Shown here piece after piece: positions 34,856 to 42,595 of a stretch of DNA of 64,000 nucleotides; position 1 is the stretch's first letter, and every line of letters begins with the position of its first letter. A program made the translations under genes and the position numbers. The notes under the pieces were generated by a model that was not told the DNA's origin, made no database searches, and worked only from the letters and a program-made list of their open reading frames with translations. This DNA is from Chromatiales bacterium (GTDB lineage Bacteria; Pseudomonadota; Gammaproteobacteria; Steroidobacterales; GCA-2729495). Where the stretch lies: contig CP070671.1 of assembly GCA_020351875.1 (NCBI GenBank), positions 982,003 through 1,046,002 of the forward strand, given 5' to 3'.

Positions 34856-35959
34856 TCATTGCATGAGCCGGACTTGTTGCCCGTCCTGCAGGAAGCTCAC
34901 GCCGGCCACGACGATGATGTCGCCGGGGTTCAGCTCGCCCTCGACCACGACGTCGCTGCCGCGAATGTCACCGTAGACCACCGGCACCTGCTGAACGGTG
35001 GCGCTGTTCGCGTCGTAGCGAAACACGAAGCTGCCCTGTGCATCCGCGCGGGAACCCAGCGCGCCCAGGGGAATCAGGTAATCCCGCGGGCCGTCTGCTT
35101 CGCCGAACACCAGGGATATCTCGGCGGTAAGCCCCGGCCTGATTTGCGGATTGTCCGCATCGATCGCCAGCCGCACCGGGAACGCGTTGCCCGCGCCGGC
35201 CACTTCACTGAGCTCGCTGACGATGGCCGGAAAAGTCGCGTTGCCCAGCGCTGGCAAACGCACCTGGCCACGCAGCCCGAGGTACACGTCGCGAATCTCC
35301 GACTCGGGGACGCTGATGGCCGCCTCCATCGTCCCTTCCATGAACAGCGAATAGATCTTCTGGCCGCGATTCACCTGCTGGAAGGCATCGACATGGCGCT
35401 CCGCGATCACGCCTTCGAAGGGCGAGCGCAGCTCGGTCAGCCGCAGATCCCGCTGCGCGAGATTAAGCCGCGACGTGGCATAGCTCAGGTTCTGGCGGGC
35501 GCCGTCGCGAGTCGCTTCGGCCTGGTCGAGGTCCAGGTCGCTGGTGGCGCCCGGCGCGGCCTCGTTCACCCGGCGCAGCCGCTCGAAGGTGGTTTGCGCA
35601 TCCCGCAACTCCACTTCTGCGGCGCGCACCGCGGCCTGGGCCGCGTCGACATTCAGCTGGTAGCGGCTCTCGTCCATGATCGCGAGCACCTGGCCGTTCT
35701 CGATCCGGTCGCCGACGTCCACCTTGAGCGCGTTCACGATACCGGCGACTTCGAAGCTGACGTTCGTCACGTTGGCGGCTTCCACCAGGCCGGAGAAACG
35801 ACGCGCTCTGCCGGATGCCGGCTGCGCGACCGTAATCGTGCGGACAGTGCGAATGCTTTCCGCCTGGGGCGGTGGCTCTTCGGCGCAGCCGAGCACCAGG
35901 CCGGCCAGCGCCAACGGGGCCACGACGCGAAGGCTGCGGGCCAGGCACGACATGGGCAT
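34856..35959 (-). CDS. RND efflux periplasmic adaptor lipoprotein
   Basis: About 367 residues from ATG 35959, with GAGGAGAAC upstream. A lipobox (LALAGLVLGC) anchors it to the inner membrane. The usual membrane-fusion-protein order is visible: lipoyl half (NVSFEVAGIVNALKVDVGDRI), alpha-hairpin with coiled coil (about residues 95-165), second lipoyl half (LRSPFEGVIAERHVD), and beta-barrel and C-terminal domains. It partners with the RND permease that follows 38 bp downstream. The MarR gene upstream may regulate the pair. Confidence 0.93.
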   Translation of the reverse strand: MPMSCLARSLRVVAPLALAGLVLGCAEEPPPQAESIRTVRTITVAQPASGRARRFSGLVEAANVTNVSFEVAGIVNALKVDVGDRIENGQVLAIMDESRYQLNVDAAQAAVRAAEVELRDAQTTFERLRRVNEAAPGATSDLDLDQAEATRDGARQNLSYATSRLNLAQRDLRLTELRSPFEGVIAERHVDAFQQVNRGQKIYSLFMEGTMEAAISVPESEIRDVYLGLRGQVRLPALGNATFPAIVSELSEVAGAGNAFPVRLAIDADNPQIRPGLTAEISLVFGEADGPRDYLIPLGALGSRADAQGSFVFRYDANSATVQQVPVVYGDIRGSDVVVEGELNPGDIIVVAGVSFLQDGQQVRLMQ

Positions 35960-36107
35960 TATTGTGTTCTCCTCGCGGACGGCGCTTTTTGTAAGCGGAA
36001 GCTTACCCAATCCGGCAAGCATCTGCGACGCATCGGCTTAGCTGGTAATCGAGGCTTTGCGCGTCGCTGACTCTGAAGAGGCTTCGGGAGAACGAACGTT
36101 TAACGAG

Positions 36108-36367
36108 TCAGCCGGCTTTCAGTTCCTGCTCCTGGAACAGATTGGCCATCTTGGCGTACCACGGGGCCAGGACCTCGGTGTAGGGATTCATCCGGGCCCA
36201 GCGCTCGCCGCCAATACACACCAGTTTTTTGGCCTGCGCTCGAAGAGCTGGGACAGCCAGATCCACGACAGGAAGAACTGTGCCTCTGGATCGACGGAAT
36301 AAACCGATTCCCAGTTGGCGCGAAGATCGTCGAACTCCGCCTGCGTGTTGATAACGTCTATGCGCAT
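36108..36367 (-). pseudogene. Remnant of CelD/BcsL-type GNAT acetyltransferase joined to another C-terminal fragment
   Basis: From ATG 36367 the frame reads MRIDVINTQAEFDDLRANW and then DPEAQFFLSWIWLSQLF, the start of a cellulose-biosynthesis-type GNAT protein that is normally over 350 residues. It stops at 36188 after 59 residues. In the neighbouring frame, ending at 36108, the peptide MNPYTEVLAPWYAKMANLF also looks protein-like, so the region appears to fuse two damaged genes in different frames near 36200-36250. No intact product is expected. The family assignment of the N-terminal half is by pattern recognition; the second half is unidentified. Confidence 0.5.
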
Positions 36368-36408
36368 TTGTCGGCAAATTATACTGCGGCGATCAACGTG
36401 CCAAGACA

Positions 36409-36507
36409 CGCGCGGCCGGGCTGACGGAGATTGCGCTGGGGCTGCACGAGGAACCGGCCGAAGGCATTCGCCAGACCGGCAAGTACGTGATCCCGGTGTT
36501 GCAGTAA
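36409..36507 (+). pseudogene. C-terminal remnant of an LLM-class oxidoreductase
   Basis: On the plus strand this stretch reads RAAGLTEIALGLHEEPAEG, then IRQTGKYVIPVLQ and TAA at 36505-36507. It lines up with the last 29 residues of the intact LLM gene at 26227 (GLTHITLGLHDNPADTIRLIG). No start or upstream domain is present. The sequence just before it passes directly into the GNAT remnant, so most of the gene has been deleted. Too short to appear as a normal gene call. Confidence 0.7.
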
Positions 36508-36583
36508 AAAGCCCGGGCACGTTCCTGCAGATTCTGCGGGGAACGCCGGCCCCGCGGACGATCCGGGCACCCGGCGACTTACA

Positions 36584-37006
36584 TCAATCGCAGTCCCGCG
36601 CCGCGGCCACAATGGTGGTGTAAAGATCCTGCCGGTCGCTGCCGACCAGCGCTGCCACGTCGGATATTTGCTCGGTGATCCAGTCGAGTTCCTGCCGCCC
36701 TGCATCGGTAGGCTGCAGGAGCCGACGACGGCGATCATTCGGGTCAATCACTTCTTCCAGGTGGCCGACGCCAATCTGGTTCGCAACGTAGCGCGACACG
36801 GTTGACTTCGGGAGCTGGAGAAATGAGCCCAGTTCGGACACCGTGGGATAACGACCGGCGCGATCCAGGATCATGATCGTCAGGACCATCAGGGCTTCAC
36901 CGGTCAACCCACCGCGGTAGCGGTGCACGGCCAGGTGCAGAAACCGCCATAACGCGGCTAACAACTCATCGGCCTTCAGGCTGGCTGCAGGAGTTCTTTC
37001 TTGCAT
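36584..37006 (-). CDS. MarR-family transcriptional regulator
   Basis: The 140-residue protein has the MarR winged helix: LTGEALMVLTIMILDRAG, YPTVSELGSFLQLPKSTVSRYV (recognition helix region) and the wing DPNDRRRRLLQPTDAG, with the basic DxRR motif. Members usually repress efflux or stress genes and respond to phenolic ligands. It lies upstream of the RND pump on the same strand, separated by the gene-remnant scar, and is divergent from the SnoaL-like gene, with operator-like repeats between. Regulation of either neighbour is inferred. Confidence 0.9.
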   Translation of the reverse strand: MQERTPAASLKADELLAALWRFLHLAVHRYRGGLTGEALMVLTIMILDRAGRYPTVSELGSFLQLPKSTVSRYVANQIGVGHLEEVIDPNDRRRRLLQPTDAGRQELDWITEQISDVAALVGSDRQDLYTTIVAAARDCD

Positions 37007-37308
37007 AGATCCGAGCGGGATAACCCACTTCGCTGACCGCTTTCCGAACGCCGGGGCGGGTTTTAAGAATTCTTGATTCTGGAAATGAACCTTATGAGGT
37101 TATTGTAAGCGATTTGCAGGCCCAGCCGTTGCCATATGCTGGCAACAGGCAACGCCACGAGTTGTTGGCGACAACCGATCGCAGGAACAGCGTTGACAGG
37201 TGATAGGGTGCAGGCTGTGGGAAAGGTAGTTCCATGTTTGCAACCATCTGGGCGTGGATCAGGCAGCCTAAATTGACTACACACTGCTTCTATTAAGGAG
37301 AACCATCG
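37007..37308. promoter_or_regulatory. Divergent intergenic region with operator-like inverted repeats
   Basis: This 302-bp gap between the MarR gene (minus) and the SnoaL-like gene (plus) contains two repeats built on a shared GTTG/CAAC core: GTTGCCA-TATGC-TGGCAAC (37128-37146) and GTTGT-TGGCG-ACAAC (37161-37175). MarR proteins bind palindromes of this size. A TTGACA occurs at 37193-37198 but no good -10 follows at the right distance. The plus-strand gene has a clear AAGGAGA site at about 37295-37301. The remainder is AT-richer and shows nothing else. Confidence 0.45.
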
Positions 37309-37956
37309 ATGCATTTACAGGTACGAGTGTTCGTGGCCGCTTTCGCGGCCATCGCCCTGCCGGCCATTGCTTATGCAGGCGCTCACAAGACAGTGCTGCC
37401 CCTGGTCGACATCGAAGTGGATCCGGAGGTCGAGGCAGCGGTCACGGCCGTGGTGATGGAAACCGCCGAGCGCTGGAATTCGCAGGACTACGCGACCGTG
37501 CTGGAGCTGTGGGATCCCGATGAGCCTTACCCCACCTACCTTGCCGAAGAGCAGGCGCAGTGGTTCGTGGGCTGGGACCGCTTGAACGAGTATCTCGACC
37601 CGCCACGGCCGAATCCCATTGTCGAGGCCATTCGCGAAGAAATGTACGACGTGCAGGTGAAAGAGATCGGCCCGGACCTCGCGATTGCCATCTGGGAGAT
37701 GCGTTTTCACATGAAGCGGGTCATGTCCAACGCAATCGGAGAAACGGTGCGGGTCAGCGCGGTATTGAGAAACACCGACGACGGCTGGAAGTACATTCAC
37801 TGGGCCGAGTCACCGAAGACGGCCATGGTCTACATTGAAGACCTGTATGAGCAGGACGTGGACGACGACTGGGACGAGTTTTTCGAAGAGGCCAAAGAGA
37901 AACGCAAGGAAGTGGTACGGAAGAAGCGCGCGTCCACGAGAAGCCAGGCCCAGTAG
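37309..37956 (+). CDS. Secreted SnoaL/NTF2-like protein
   Basis: The 215-residue protein has a signal peptide (VFVAAFAAIALPAIAYAG) and an NTF2-like domain of about 130 residues: AERWNSQDYATVLELWD at the start, WFVGWDRLNEYLD, and the closing strands VRVSAVLRNTDDGWKYIHW. The C-terminus is a charged tail (about 40 residues, acidic then Lys/Arg-rich). The fold binds small hydrophobic ligands or acts as an isomerase or scaffold. The specific role is unknown. It begins next to the putative MarR operators and ends at a REP-like palindrome. Confidence 0.75.
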   Translation: MHLQVRVFVAAFAAIALPAIAYAGAHKTVLPLVDIEVDPEVEAAVTAVVMETAERWNSQDYATVLELWDPDEPYPTYLAEEQAQWFVGWDRLNEYLDPPRPNPIVEAIREEMYDVQVKEIGPDLAIAIWEMRFHMKRVMSNAIGETVRVSAVLRNTDDGWKYIHWAESPKTAMVYIEDLYEQDVDDDWDEFFEEAKEKRKEVVRKKRASTRSQAQ

Positions 37957-37964
37957 AAACCACC

Positions 37965-38050
37965 GTGGGAGCGGCTTTAGTTGCGATTCTGGCTGAATCG
38001 ACCGACCGCGTGGCCGCTTCAAAGGTGATCGCGGCTAAAGCCGCTCCCAC
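37965..38050. repeat. REP-like palindrome, copy 1
   Basis: Two inverted arms (GTGGGAGCGGCTTTAG at 37965 and its near-complement ending GCTCCCAC at 38050) flank about 40 bp. The left arm has a small change (TTGCGAT for CCGCGAT). Copies 2 and 3 share the arms. It lies between the convergent SnoaL-like and dienelactone hydrolase genes. Confidence 0.8.
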
Positions 38051-38070
38051 GAGCGCTCCGATGGCCGTTG

Positions 38071-38748
38071 CTACAGGGGCTCGGCGCGGAGATAGCGGGA
38101 CAGGAAAGCGAGGCTGCGTTTTTCGGATAACTGTGACGCCGCTTCGTCGAAACCGTCACGGTCGTCGCAGTTGAAGCCGTGCCCGGCGCCTTCGTAGACA
38201 TAGAACTCGCCGATGGGGTCCGCTGACCGGATCTGGTCGATCACCTCGGGTGGAATGAAGCCGTCGTCGGCACCGAAGTGATATTGCACCGGCACTTTTG
38301 GCTGCATCCGCTCCAGCAGCCGGCCGATGCCGCCGCCGTAGTAAGACACTGCGCAGTCAACCAGCTGGCCGCTGGCCGCCATGTAGGCGACCGTGCCGCC
38401 CCAGCAGTAGCCGATGATGCCGACGCGTCCGGCTGACTTCACCACGTCGCGGGCCGCGCCCACATCAATCAGCATCTGCGGTGGCGGTATTGACATGGCC
38501 GTCTTGCCACCGCGCTCGAACTCGGTGTAGCCGAGCACCAGCCCCGGCTCGACGCGGTCGAACAACGCGGGCAACACCACATGGTAGCCGGCCCCGGCAT
38601 ACCGGTCGGCGCAGCGCTGCATCTGTTCCGTCAGGCCGAAGATCTCCTGGATCATGACCAGCCCGCCCCGGGCACCTTCATCTGGCCTCGCTTCGTAGGC
38701 CGCCAGCGTGTGGCCATCGTCCGCCGTCAATTGAATCCAGTCACCCAT
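38071..38748 (-). CDS. Dienelactone hydrolase family protein
   Basis: About 225 residues from ATG 38748; the frame runs further upstream to 38808 without support. The catalytic triad of the family is present: Cys115 in GYCWGG, an Asp in ADDGFIP (about residue 162) and His190 in GAGHGF, with Glu35 in QEIFG. It hydrolyses dienelactones or related esters from aromatic-compound breakdown, and many relatives act on other carboxyl esters. Its place beside the GHR and pirin genes suggests electrophile or quinone detoxification. The last genes of this cluster end at a REP palindrome. Confidence 0.9.
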   Translation of the reverse strand: MGDWIQLTADDGHTLAAYEARPDEGARGGLVMIQEIFGLTEQMQRCADRYAGAGYHVVLPALFDRVEPGLVLGYTEFERGGKTAMSIPPPQMLIDVGAARDVVKSAGRVGIIGYCWGGTVAYMAASGQLVDCAVSYYGGGIGRLLERMQPKVPVQYHFGADDGFIPPEVIDQIRSADPIGEFYVYEGAGHGFNCDDRDGFDEAASQLSEKRSLAFLSRYLRAEPL

Positions 38749-38814
38749 CGGCGAAGTGTAGTAGCGAACCGGTGCCGGACACCAATCTTTCTGCCACCAA
38801 CATGCCACCCGGGG

Positions 38815-39873
38815 TTAGCAGACGCGCAGGCGATTTTTTCCTGAGCGACTTTTTCGGAGCGAAGGAAAAGATTCGGCAGCAGCGTTGCCGACCTTCGCCA
38901 GCCGCTCTCGCCCGTGGGGCGCGTCAAAATCCAGCGTTGGGCCGACCGGCACGACACCCGTCGGATTCACCGCTACCTGGCTGCGGTAGTAGTGGTCCTT
39001 GATGTAGTCGATGTCCACAGTGTCCGCGACGCCCGGCTGCTGGTAGAGGTCACGCAGGTAGCCCCACAGGTTGCGGTAGTCGCGCAGCTCGCGCAGGTTG
39101 CACTTGAAGTGGCCCACGTAGACCGCGTCGAAACGCACCAGTGTCGTGAACAGGCGCCAGTCGGCCTCGGTGATCCGGTCGCCGGTCAGGTAGCGGCGCT
39201 CCGACAGTCGTGACTCGAGCTTGTCCAGCGCGGCGAACAACGCGCGCACGGCTTCTTCGTAGGGCGCCTGTTCGGTCGCGAAACCGGCCTTGTATACGCC
39301 GTTGTTCACGTTCGGGTAGATGTCGTCGTTGAGTTCATCGATTTCCGCTCGCAGCTCCGGCGGGTACAGGTCCAGGCCGTTGGCACCAACCTCGTTGAAG
39401 GCCGTGTTGAGCATGCGAATGATTTCTGCACTTTCGTTGGACACGATGGTGTTGCGGCTTCTGTCCCAAAGCACCGGCACCGTCACCCGCCCGGAATAAC
39501 CGGGGTCAGCCTTGGTATAGATCTCGTGCAGGCGCGTGGCGCCGTTGACATCGTCGGGGACGACACCGTGGCCGGGTGCAAACGTCCAGCCTTCCGGGCC
39601 CATGTAAGCGTTGACCACAGACATCGAGATTAGCGGTTCCAAATCCTTCAGCCGCCGATAGATGATGGTGCGGTGCGCCCACGGGCAGGCCAGCGACACG
39701 TAGAGGTGATAGCGGCCCGGCTCGGCCTTGAAGCCACCCTCCCCGCTCGGTCCAGGCGCACCGTCGGGTGTCACCCAGTTGCGGAACTGCGATTTCGAGC
39801 GCACGAAGTGTCCGCCTGAACTATTCGTGTCGTACCACTGGTCGTGCCACTTGCCGCCAACTAACAAACCCAT
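38815..39873 (-). CDS. yqjG: Glutathionyl-hydroquinone reductase (xi-class GST)
   Basis: The 352-residue protein has the thioredoxin-fold half with catalytic Cys63 in ACPWAHRT and the all-helical half with YPNVNNGVYKAGFA and the RYLTGDRITEADWRLF signature. It reduces glutathionylated hydroquinones with GSH. The body ends near residue 330; the last 20 residues (AESFPSLRKSRSGKNRLRVC) come from a dispersed repeat that also occurs at 50247-50302, so the C-terminus is a recent addition. E. coli yqjG lies next to yqjF (DoxX), the LysR gene yhaJ and the pirin gene yhaK, the same set as here. Confidence 0.92.
   Translation of the reverse strand: MGLLVGGKWHDQWYDTNSSGGHFVRSKSQFRNWVTPDGAPGPSGEGGFKAEPGRYHLYVSLACPWAHRTIIYRRLKDLEPLISMSVVNAYMGPEGWTFAPGHGVVPDDVNGATRLHEIYTKADPGYSGRVTVPVLWDRSRNTIVSNESAEIIRMLNTAFNEVGANGLDLYPPELRAEIDELNDDIYPNVNNGVYKAGFATEQAPYEEAVRALFAALDKLESRLSERRYLTGDRITEADWRLFTTLVRFDAVYVGHFKCNLRELRDYRNLWGYLRDLYQQPGVADTVDIDYIKDHYYRSQVAVNPTGVVPVGPTLDFDAPHGRERLAKVGNAAAESFPSLRKSRSGKNRLRVC
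38824..38879 (-). repeat. Dispersed repeat inside the GHR 3' end, copy A
   Basis: About 56 bases match (reverse complement, roughly 10 differences) 50247-50302, sharing GCGCAGGCGATTTT, TCCTGAG and CGAAGGA. Here it supplies the C-terminal codons and stop region of the GHR gene. No similarity to a known element was recognised. Confidence 0.7.
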
Positions 39874-39908
39874 CGTCTTAATCCTTGCAAAGTCTTCAAT
39901 CTATCGGT

Positions 39909-40799
39909 CTAGCTGCCTGGCGCGTCGAGCAGACGCCCAGCCTGGTAGTCTGCGAAAGCCTGGTGGATTTCTTCCCGCGTGCTCATCACGAACGGGCCAC
40001 CCCGGGCGACCGGCTCATTCAGCGGCAGCGCCGCGAACAGCAGAAAGCGTGCTCCCTCGGGGCCGGCGCTTGCGGCGAGCCGGTCTCCGTCACCGAGCAC
40101 GGCCAGCTGCCTGGCGACCACGCGGCTCTGCCCCGCCACGGTGACGTCGCCTTCCACGACGTACAGGATCGCGCGGTGGCCGGCCGGCAGTGCCTCGACG
40201 AAGCGACGATCCGGATCCAGGCGCACGTCCAGGAACAGCGGATCAGTGACCACGCCCTGCACCGGGCCGGCGACGCCGGTCGCTGTCTGACCTGCCACCA
40301 CTCGCACCCGGGCTCCATCCAGCTGTTCCGCCGGTATCGCGTCCGCAGCGAACTCGCGGTAGCCCGGCGCCGACAGCTTCAGCCGCGCCGGCAGGTTCAC
40401 CCAGAGCTGCACGCCGCGCAGCAGGCCGTCCTGCTGTTTCGGCATCTCCGAGTGAATGATGCCGCGCGCCGCGGTCATCCACTGCACGCCGCCGGTCTCG
40501 ATCACACCGCGATTACCGACGCTGTCCTGGTGCTCCATCCTGCCGGCCAACATGTACGTCACCGTTTCGAAACCCCGGTGCGGGTGCGGCGGAAAACCAC
40601 CAATGTAGTCGCCCGGCTGGTCCGACTCGAACACGTCGAACAACAGGAAGGGATCGGCGCGGTTGAGCTCGGGCGAACCGATGATGCGTGTGAGCTTCAC
40701 GCCCGCACCATCCATGGCCGGCTGACCGGCGATTACCGCTTCCACCTGTCGTTCACCGTTCACGGCAACATCAGACCTCGATTCAACTGCTGTGTTCAC
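39909..40799 (-). CDS. Pirin-family protein
   Basis: About 296 residues. I prefer the GTG at 40799, because it overlaps the stop of the upstream small ORF as GTGA; the ATG at 40850 would instead start inside that ORF. The pirin metal-site motif is clear: FPPHPHRGFETVTYMLAG (H72, H74) with a further His and Glu in REDS-like MEHQDS and IHSEMP. Pirins are cupin-fold iron proteins, and bacterial YhaK/quercetinase relatives sense or oxidise flavonoid and quinone-type compounds. It sits between GHR and a LysR gene as in the E. coli yhaK locus. Confidence 0.9.
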   Translation of the reverse strand: MNTAVESRSDVAVNGERQVEAVIAGQPAMDGAGVKLTRIIGSPELNRADPFLLFDVFESDQPGDYIGGFPPHPHRGFETVTYMLAGRMEHQDSVGNRGVIETGGVQWMTAARGIIHSEMPKQQDGLLRGVQLWVNLPARLKLSAPGYREFAADAIPAEQLDGARVRVVAGQTATGVAGPVQGVVTDPLFLDVRLDPDRRFVEALPAGHRAILYVVEGDVTVAGQSRVVARQLAVLGDGDRLAASAGPEGARFLLFAALPLNEPVARGGPFVMSTREEIHQAFADYQAGRLLDAPGS

Positions 40800-40939
40800 G
40801 ACGTCGCCCCAACGGCCACTCGCCGGCCCCGGCGCGCGTCTATCGACCATTCACCCGGCCCGTTGGCGACGACGAACAGGAAACCACCCGCGAGGAGCAC
40901 GCGGCCGGTGGTAGCAAACAGCGGGTTCAACTGGTTCAT
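40796..40939 (-). pseudogene. Truncated DoxX-family gene (YqjF-like) coupled to pirin
   Basis: A 47-codon frame begins at ATG 40939, behind a good site (ACAGGAGTTATCGG). It reads MNQLNPLFATTGRVLLAGGF and LFVVAN, the start of a DoxX protein, which normally has about 130-150 residues and four helices. After residue 26 it becomes Arg-rich, unrelated sequence and stops at 40796. Because E. coli yqjF (DoxX) sits next to the GHR, LysR and pirin genes, this is best read as a decayed yqjF. The GTGA overlap with pirin suggests it still acts as a translated leader. Confidence 0.6.
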
Positions 40940-41049
40940 CCGATAACTCCTGTGCGTTGCAGTGAAGGGTTCGGCCGCGCCGACCCAAACGATGGGCGCA
41001 TGTTCCCAGTTCTCCTGAAGCCAACAAACAGTGATTTGAAGAAATTATT

Positions 41050-41066
41050 GTTCTATTATTTAGAAC
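41050..41066. promoter_or_regulatory. Inverted repeat overlapping the LysR start region
   Basis: GTTCTATTATTTAGAAC is a perfect 6-bp inverted repeat with a 5-bp AT spacer and contains a T-N11-A LysR box. It ends one base before the LysR ATG (41068). No Shine-Dalgarno is visible for that start. Autoregulation and control of the divergent detoxification genes are inferred. Confidence 0.45.
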
Positions 41067-41067
41067 T

Positions 41068-41985
41068 ATGAATCGCTTTGACGAGATGGAGGCCTTCGTT
41101 CGCATCGTCGAAGCCGGCAGCCTCACCGCCGCTGCCGATCAGCTCGACGTGGCAAAGTCCGCCGTCAGCCGGCGACTGGCGGAACTCGAGCGACGCCTGG
41201 GCGTGCAGCTGCTGAACCGCACCACCCGCAGGGTGACGCTGACGGATGCGGGCGCGGCCTACTATCAGCGCGCGGTCGATGTCCTGGCGGCGGTGGACGA
41301 TGCGGAGAGCACGGTCCGCGAGGCGAGCAGTGCGGTGTCCGGCCGCATCAGGCTCGCGGCCCCGCTGTCGTTCGGGATCGCGCATCTCGGCCCCGCGCTA
41401 CGCGACTTTGTTGCACTCCACCCGGCGATCGAACTGGATATCGACCTGAATGACCGGCAGGTCGACCTCGTGGCGGAAGGATTCGATCTCGCGATACGAA
41501 TCGCACAGCTGGCAGACTCGCAGCTGGCGGCCCGTCGGCTAACCTGCGTGCAGCACGCGGTGCTCGCAAGCCCGGCCTGGTGGGCGGAACACGGCACACC
41601 GGCGACACCGGAGGAACTCACCCGTCATCAAGGCCTCGAGTATTCGAACGCGCCGGCGTCAGGCTGGGCCTACCGTGACGTCAACGGCAGGAAGCGCGCC
41701 GTGCAGGTACCGGCCAGGCTGCGCGCAAGTAACGGCGAGTTCCTCAGGGATGCGGCCATCGCCGGAATGGGCGTGATATTCCAGCCGACCTTCATCACCC
41801 ACCAGGCCATCGAAGCCGGCCAGCTGGTGCCGACCCTCACAGACTACGTCTGGCTGAGACTGGATGCGTGGGCGGTCTACCCGGCCACACGCTTTCTGCC
41901 GCAGCGCGTGCGCACGCTGGTGGATTTCCTGGCCGAGCGCTTCGGGGACACGCCGTATTGGGACGACTGCCTCGCCTCGCGGTAG
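41068..41985 (+). CDS. LysR-type regulator (YhaJ-like)
   Basis: The 305-residue protein has an N-terminal winged helix (FDEMEAFVRIVEAGSLTAAA, then KSAVSRRLAELERRLGVQLL) and a C-terminal ligand-binding domain beginning near GRIRLAAPLSFG. It is divergent from the pirin-GHR-DLH genes and opposite the DoxX remnant. E. coli YhaJ, from the same gene neighbourhood, activates yqjF in response to breakdown products of 2,4-dinitrotoluene. By analogy this protein probably senses quinone-like or aromatic electrophiles, but that is inference. Its stop codon lies within a REP-like palindrome. Confidence 0.9.
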   Translation: MNRFDEMEAFVRIVEAGSLTAAADQLDVAKSAVSRRLAELERRLGVQLLNRTTRRVTLTDAGAAYYQRAVDVLAAVDDAESTVREASSAVSGRIRLAAPLSFGIAHLGPALRDFVALHPAIELDIDLNDRQVDLVAEGFDLAIRIAQLADSQLAARRLTCVQHAVLASPAWWAEHGTPATPEELTRHQGLEYSNAPASGWAYRDVNGRKRAVQVPARLRASNGEFLRDAAIAGMGVIFQPTFITHQAIEAGQLVPTLTDYVWLRLDAWAVYPATRFLPQRVRTLVDFLAERFGDTPYWDDCLASR

Positions 41986-42063
41986 GAGCGGCTTTAGCCG
42001 CGATCGGGTGCGAGCGGGCGCCTGCCGCTGCGGGAAAGAAATCGCGGCTAAAGCCGCTCCTAC
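41982..42063. repeat. REP-like palindrome, copy 2
   Basis: Left arm GTAGGAGCGGCTTTAGCCGC and right arm ending AAGCCGCTCCTAC form long inverted repeats around about 35 bp. The LysR TAG stop (41983-41985) is inside the left arm. It lies between the convergent LysR and DUF427 genes and has the same core as copies 1 and 3. Confidence 0.85.
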
Positions 42064-42078
42064 CAGAGACCCGGTACG

Positions 42079-42594
42079 TTACCAGCCGCCGGTGCCCGGC
42101 TCGCCTTTATAAGGGCCGACAATTTCGTCCGTTACCCACCCACCGTAGAACCCGCCCAGTTGCGCGCGCACGCGTTCGTCGTCCACGTAGCACTCCGCTC
42201 GTGACGGGTAGAAACTGAAGTAGCCCGCGATGCCGGCAAAGGTCTCGTTCGGTGACGGATAAGACCAGCCGATGTCGTCACCGCGCAGCTTGCCGTGCAC
42301 AAAGCTCCAGTAAGTCGCAGCGCCCTTCCACTCGCAGTAGGTGTGGTGACGGGATGGCTGCAGCCATTCCTGGCGAACGTCCCCCGGGGGTATATAGAAG
42401 GTCGGCGGGCTCGCAGTCTCGAGGATACGCACGGCAGCCGTCGTGTCGGCAACCAGCTGGTCGCGGTAACGTACCGTCACGCGCCGCGGGTCCGGCACCA
42501 GGGCCGGCGGACGCGGGTAGTCCCACACGGATTCCTGGTCGGGCCCCGGCTCGAGGGCAAAGGCGGGGCGCTGCTGGCCCCGAAACTGCCACAT
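42079..42594 (-). CDS. DUF427 domain protein
   Basis: The 171-residue protein has the DUF427 pattern, with RPPALVPDPRRVTVRYRD at the start, then VRILETASPPTFYIPPGDV, HHTYCEWKGAATYWSF and YPSPNETFAGIAGYFSFYPS. No signal peptide. The family is small and cytosolic, with no firm function. It starts one base after the stop of the B12-binding gene and is probably co-transcribed with it. Confidence 0.88.
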   Translation of the reverse strand: MWQFRGQQRPAFALEPGPDQESVWDYPRPPALVPDPRRVTVRYRDQLVADTTAAVRILETASPPTFYIPPGDVRQEWLQPSRHHTYCEWKGAATYWSFVHGKLRGDDIGWSYPSPNETFAGIAGYFSFYPSRAECYVDDERVRAQLGGFYGGWVTDEIVGPYKGEPGTGGW

Positions 42595-42595
42595 G

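Noticed and set aside
32952..34976. 674-codon frame on the plus strand opposite the RND permease
   Set aside because: Shadow of the RND gene on the other strand. His/Gln/Arg/Asp-rich composition and no domain.
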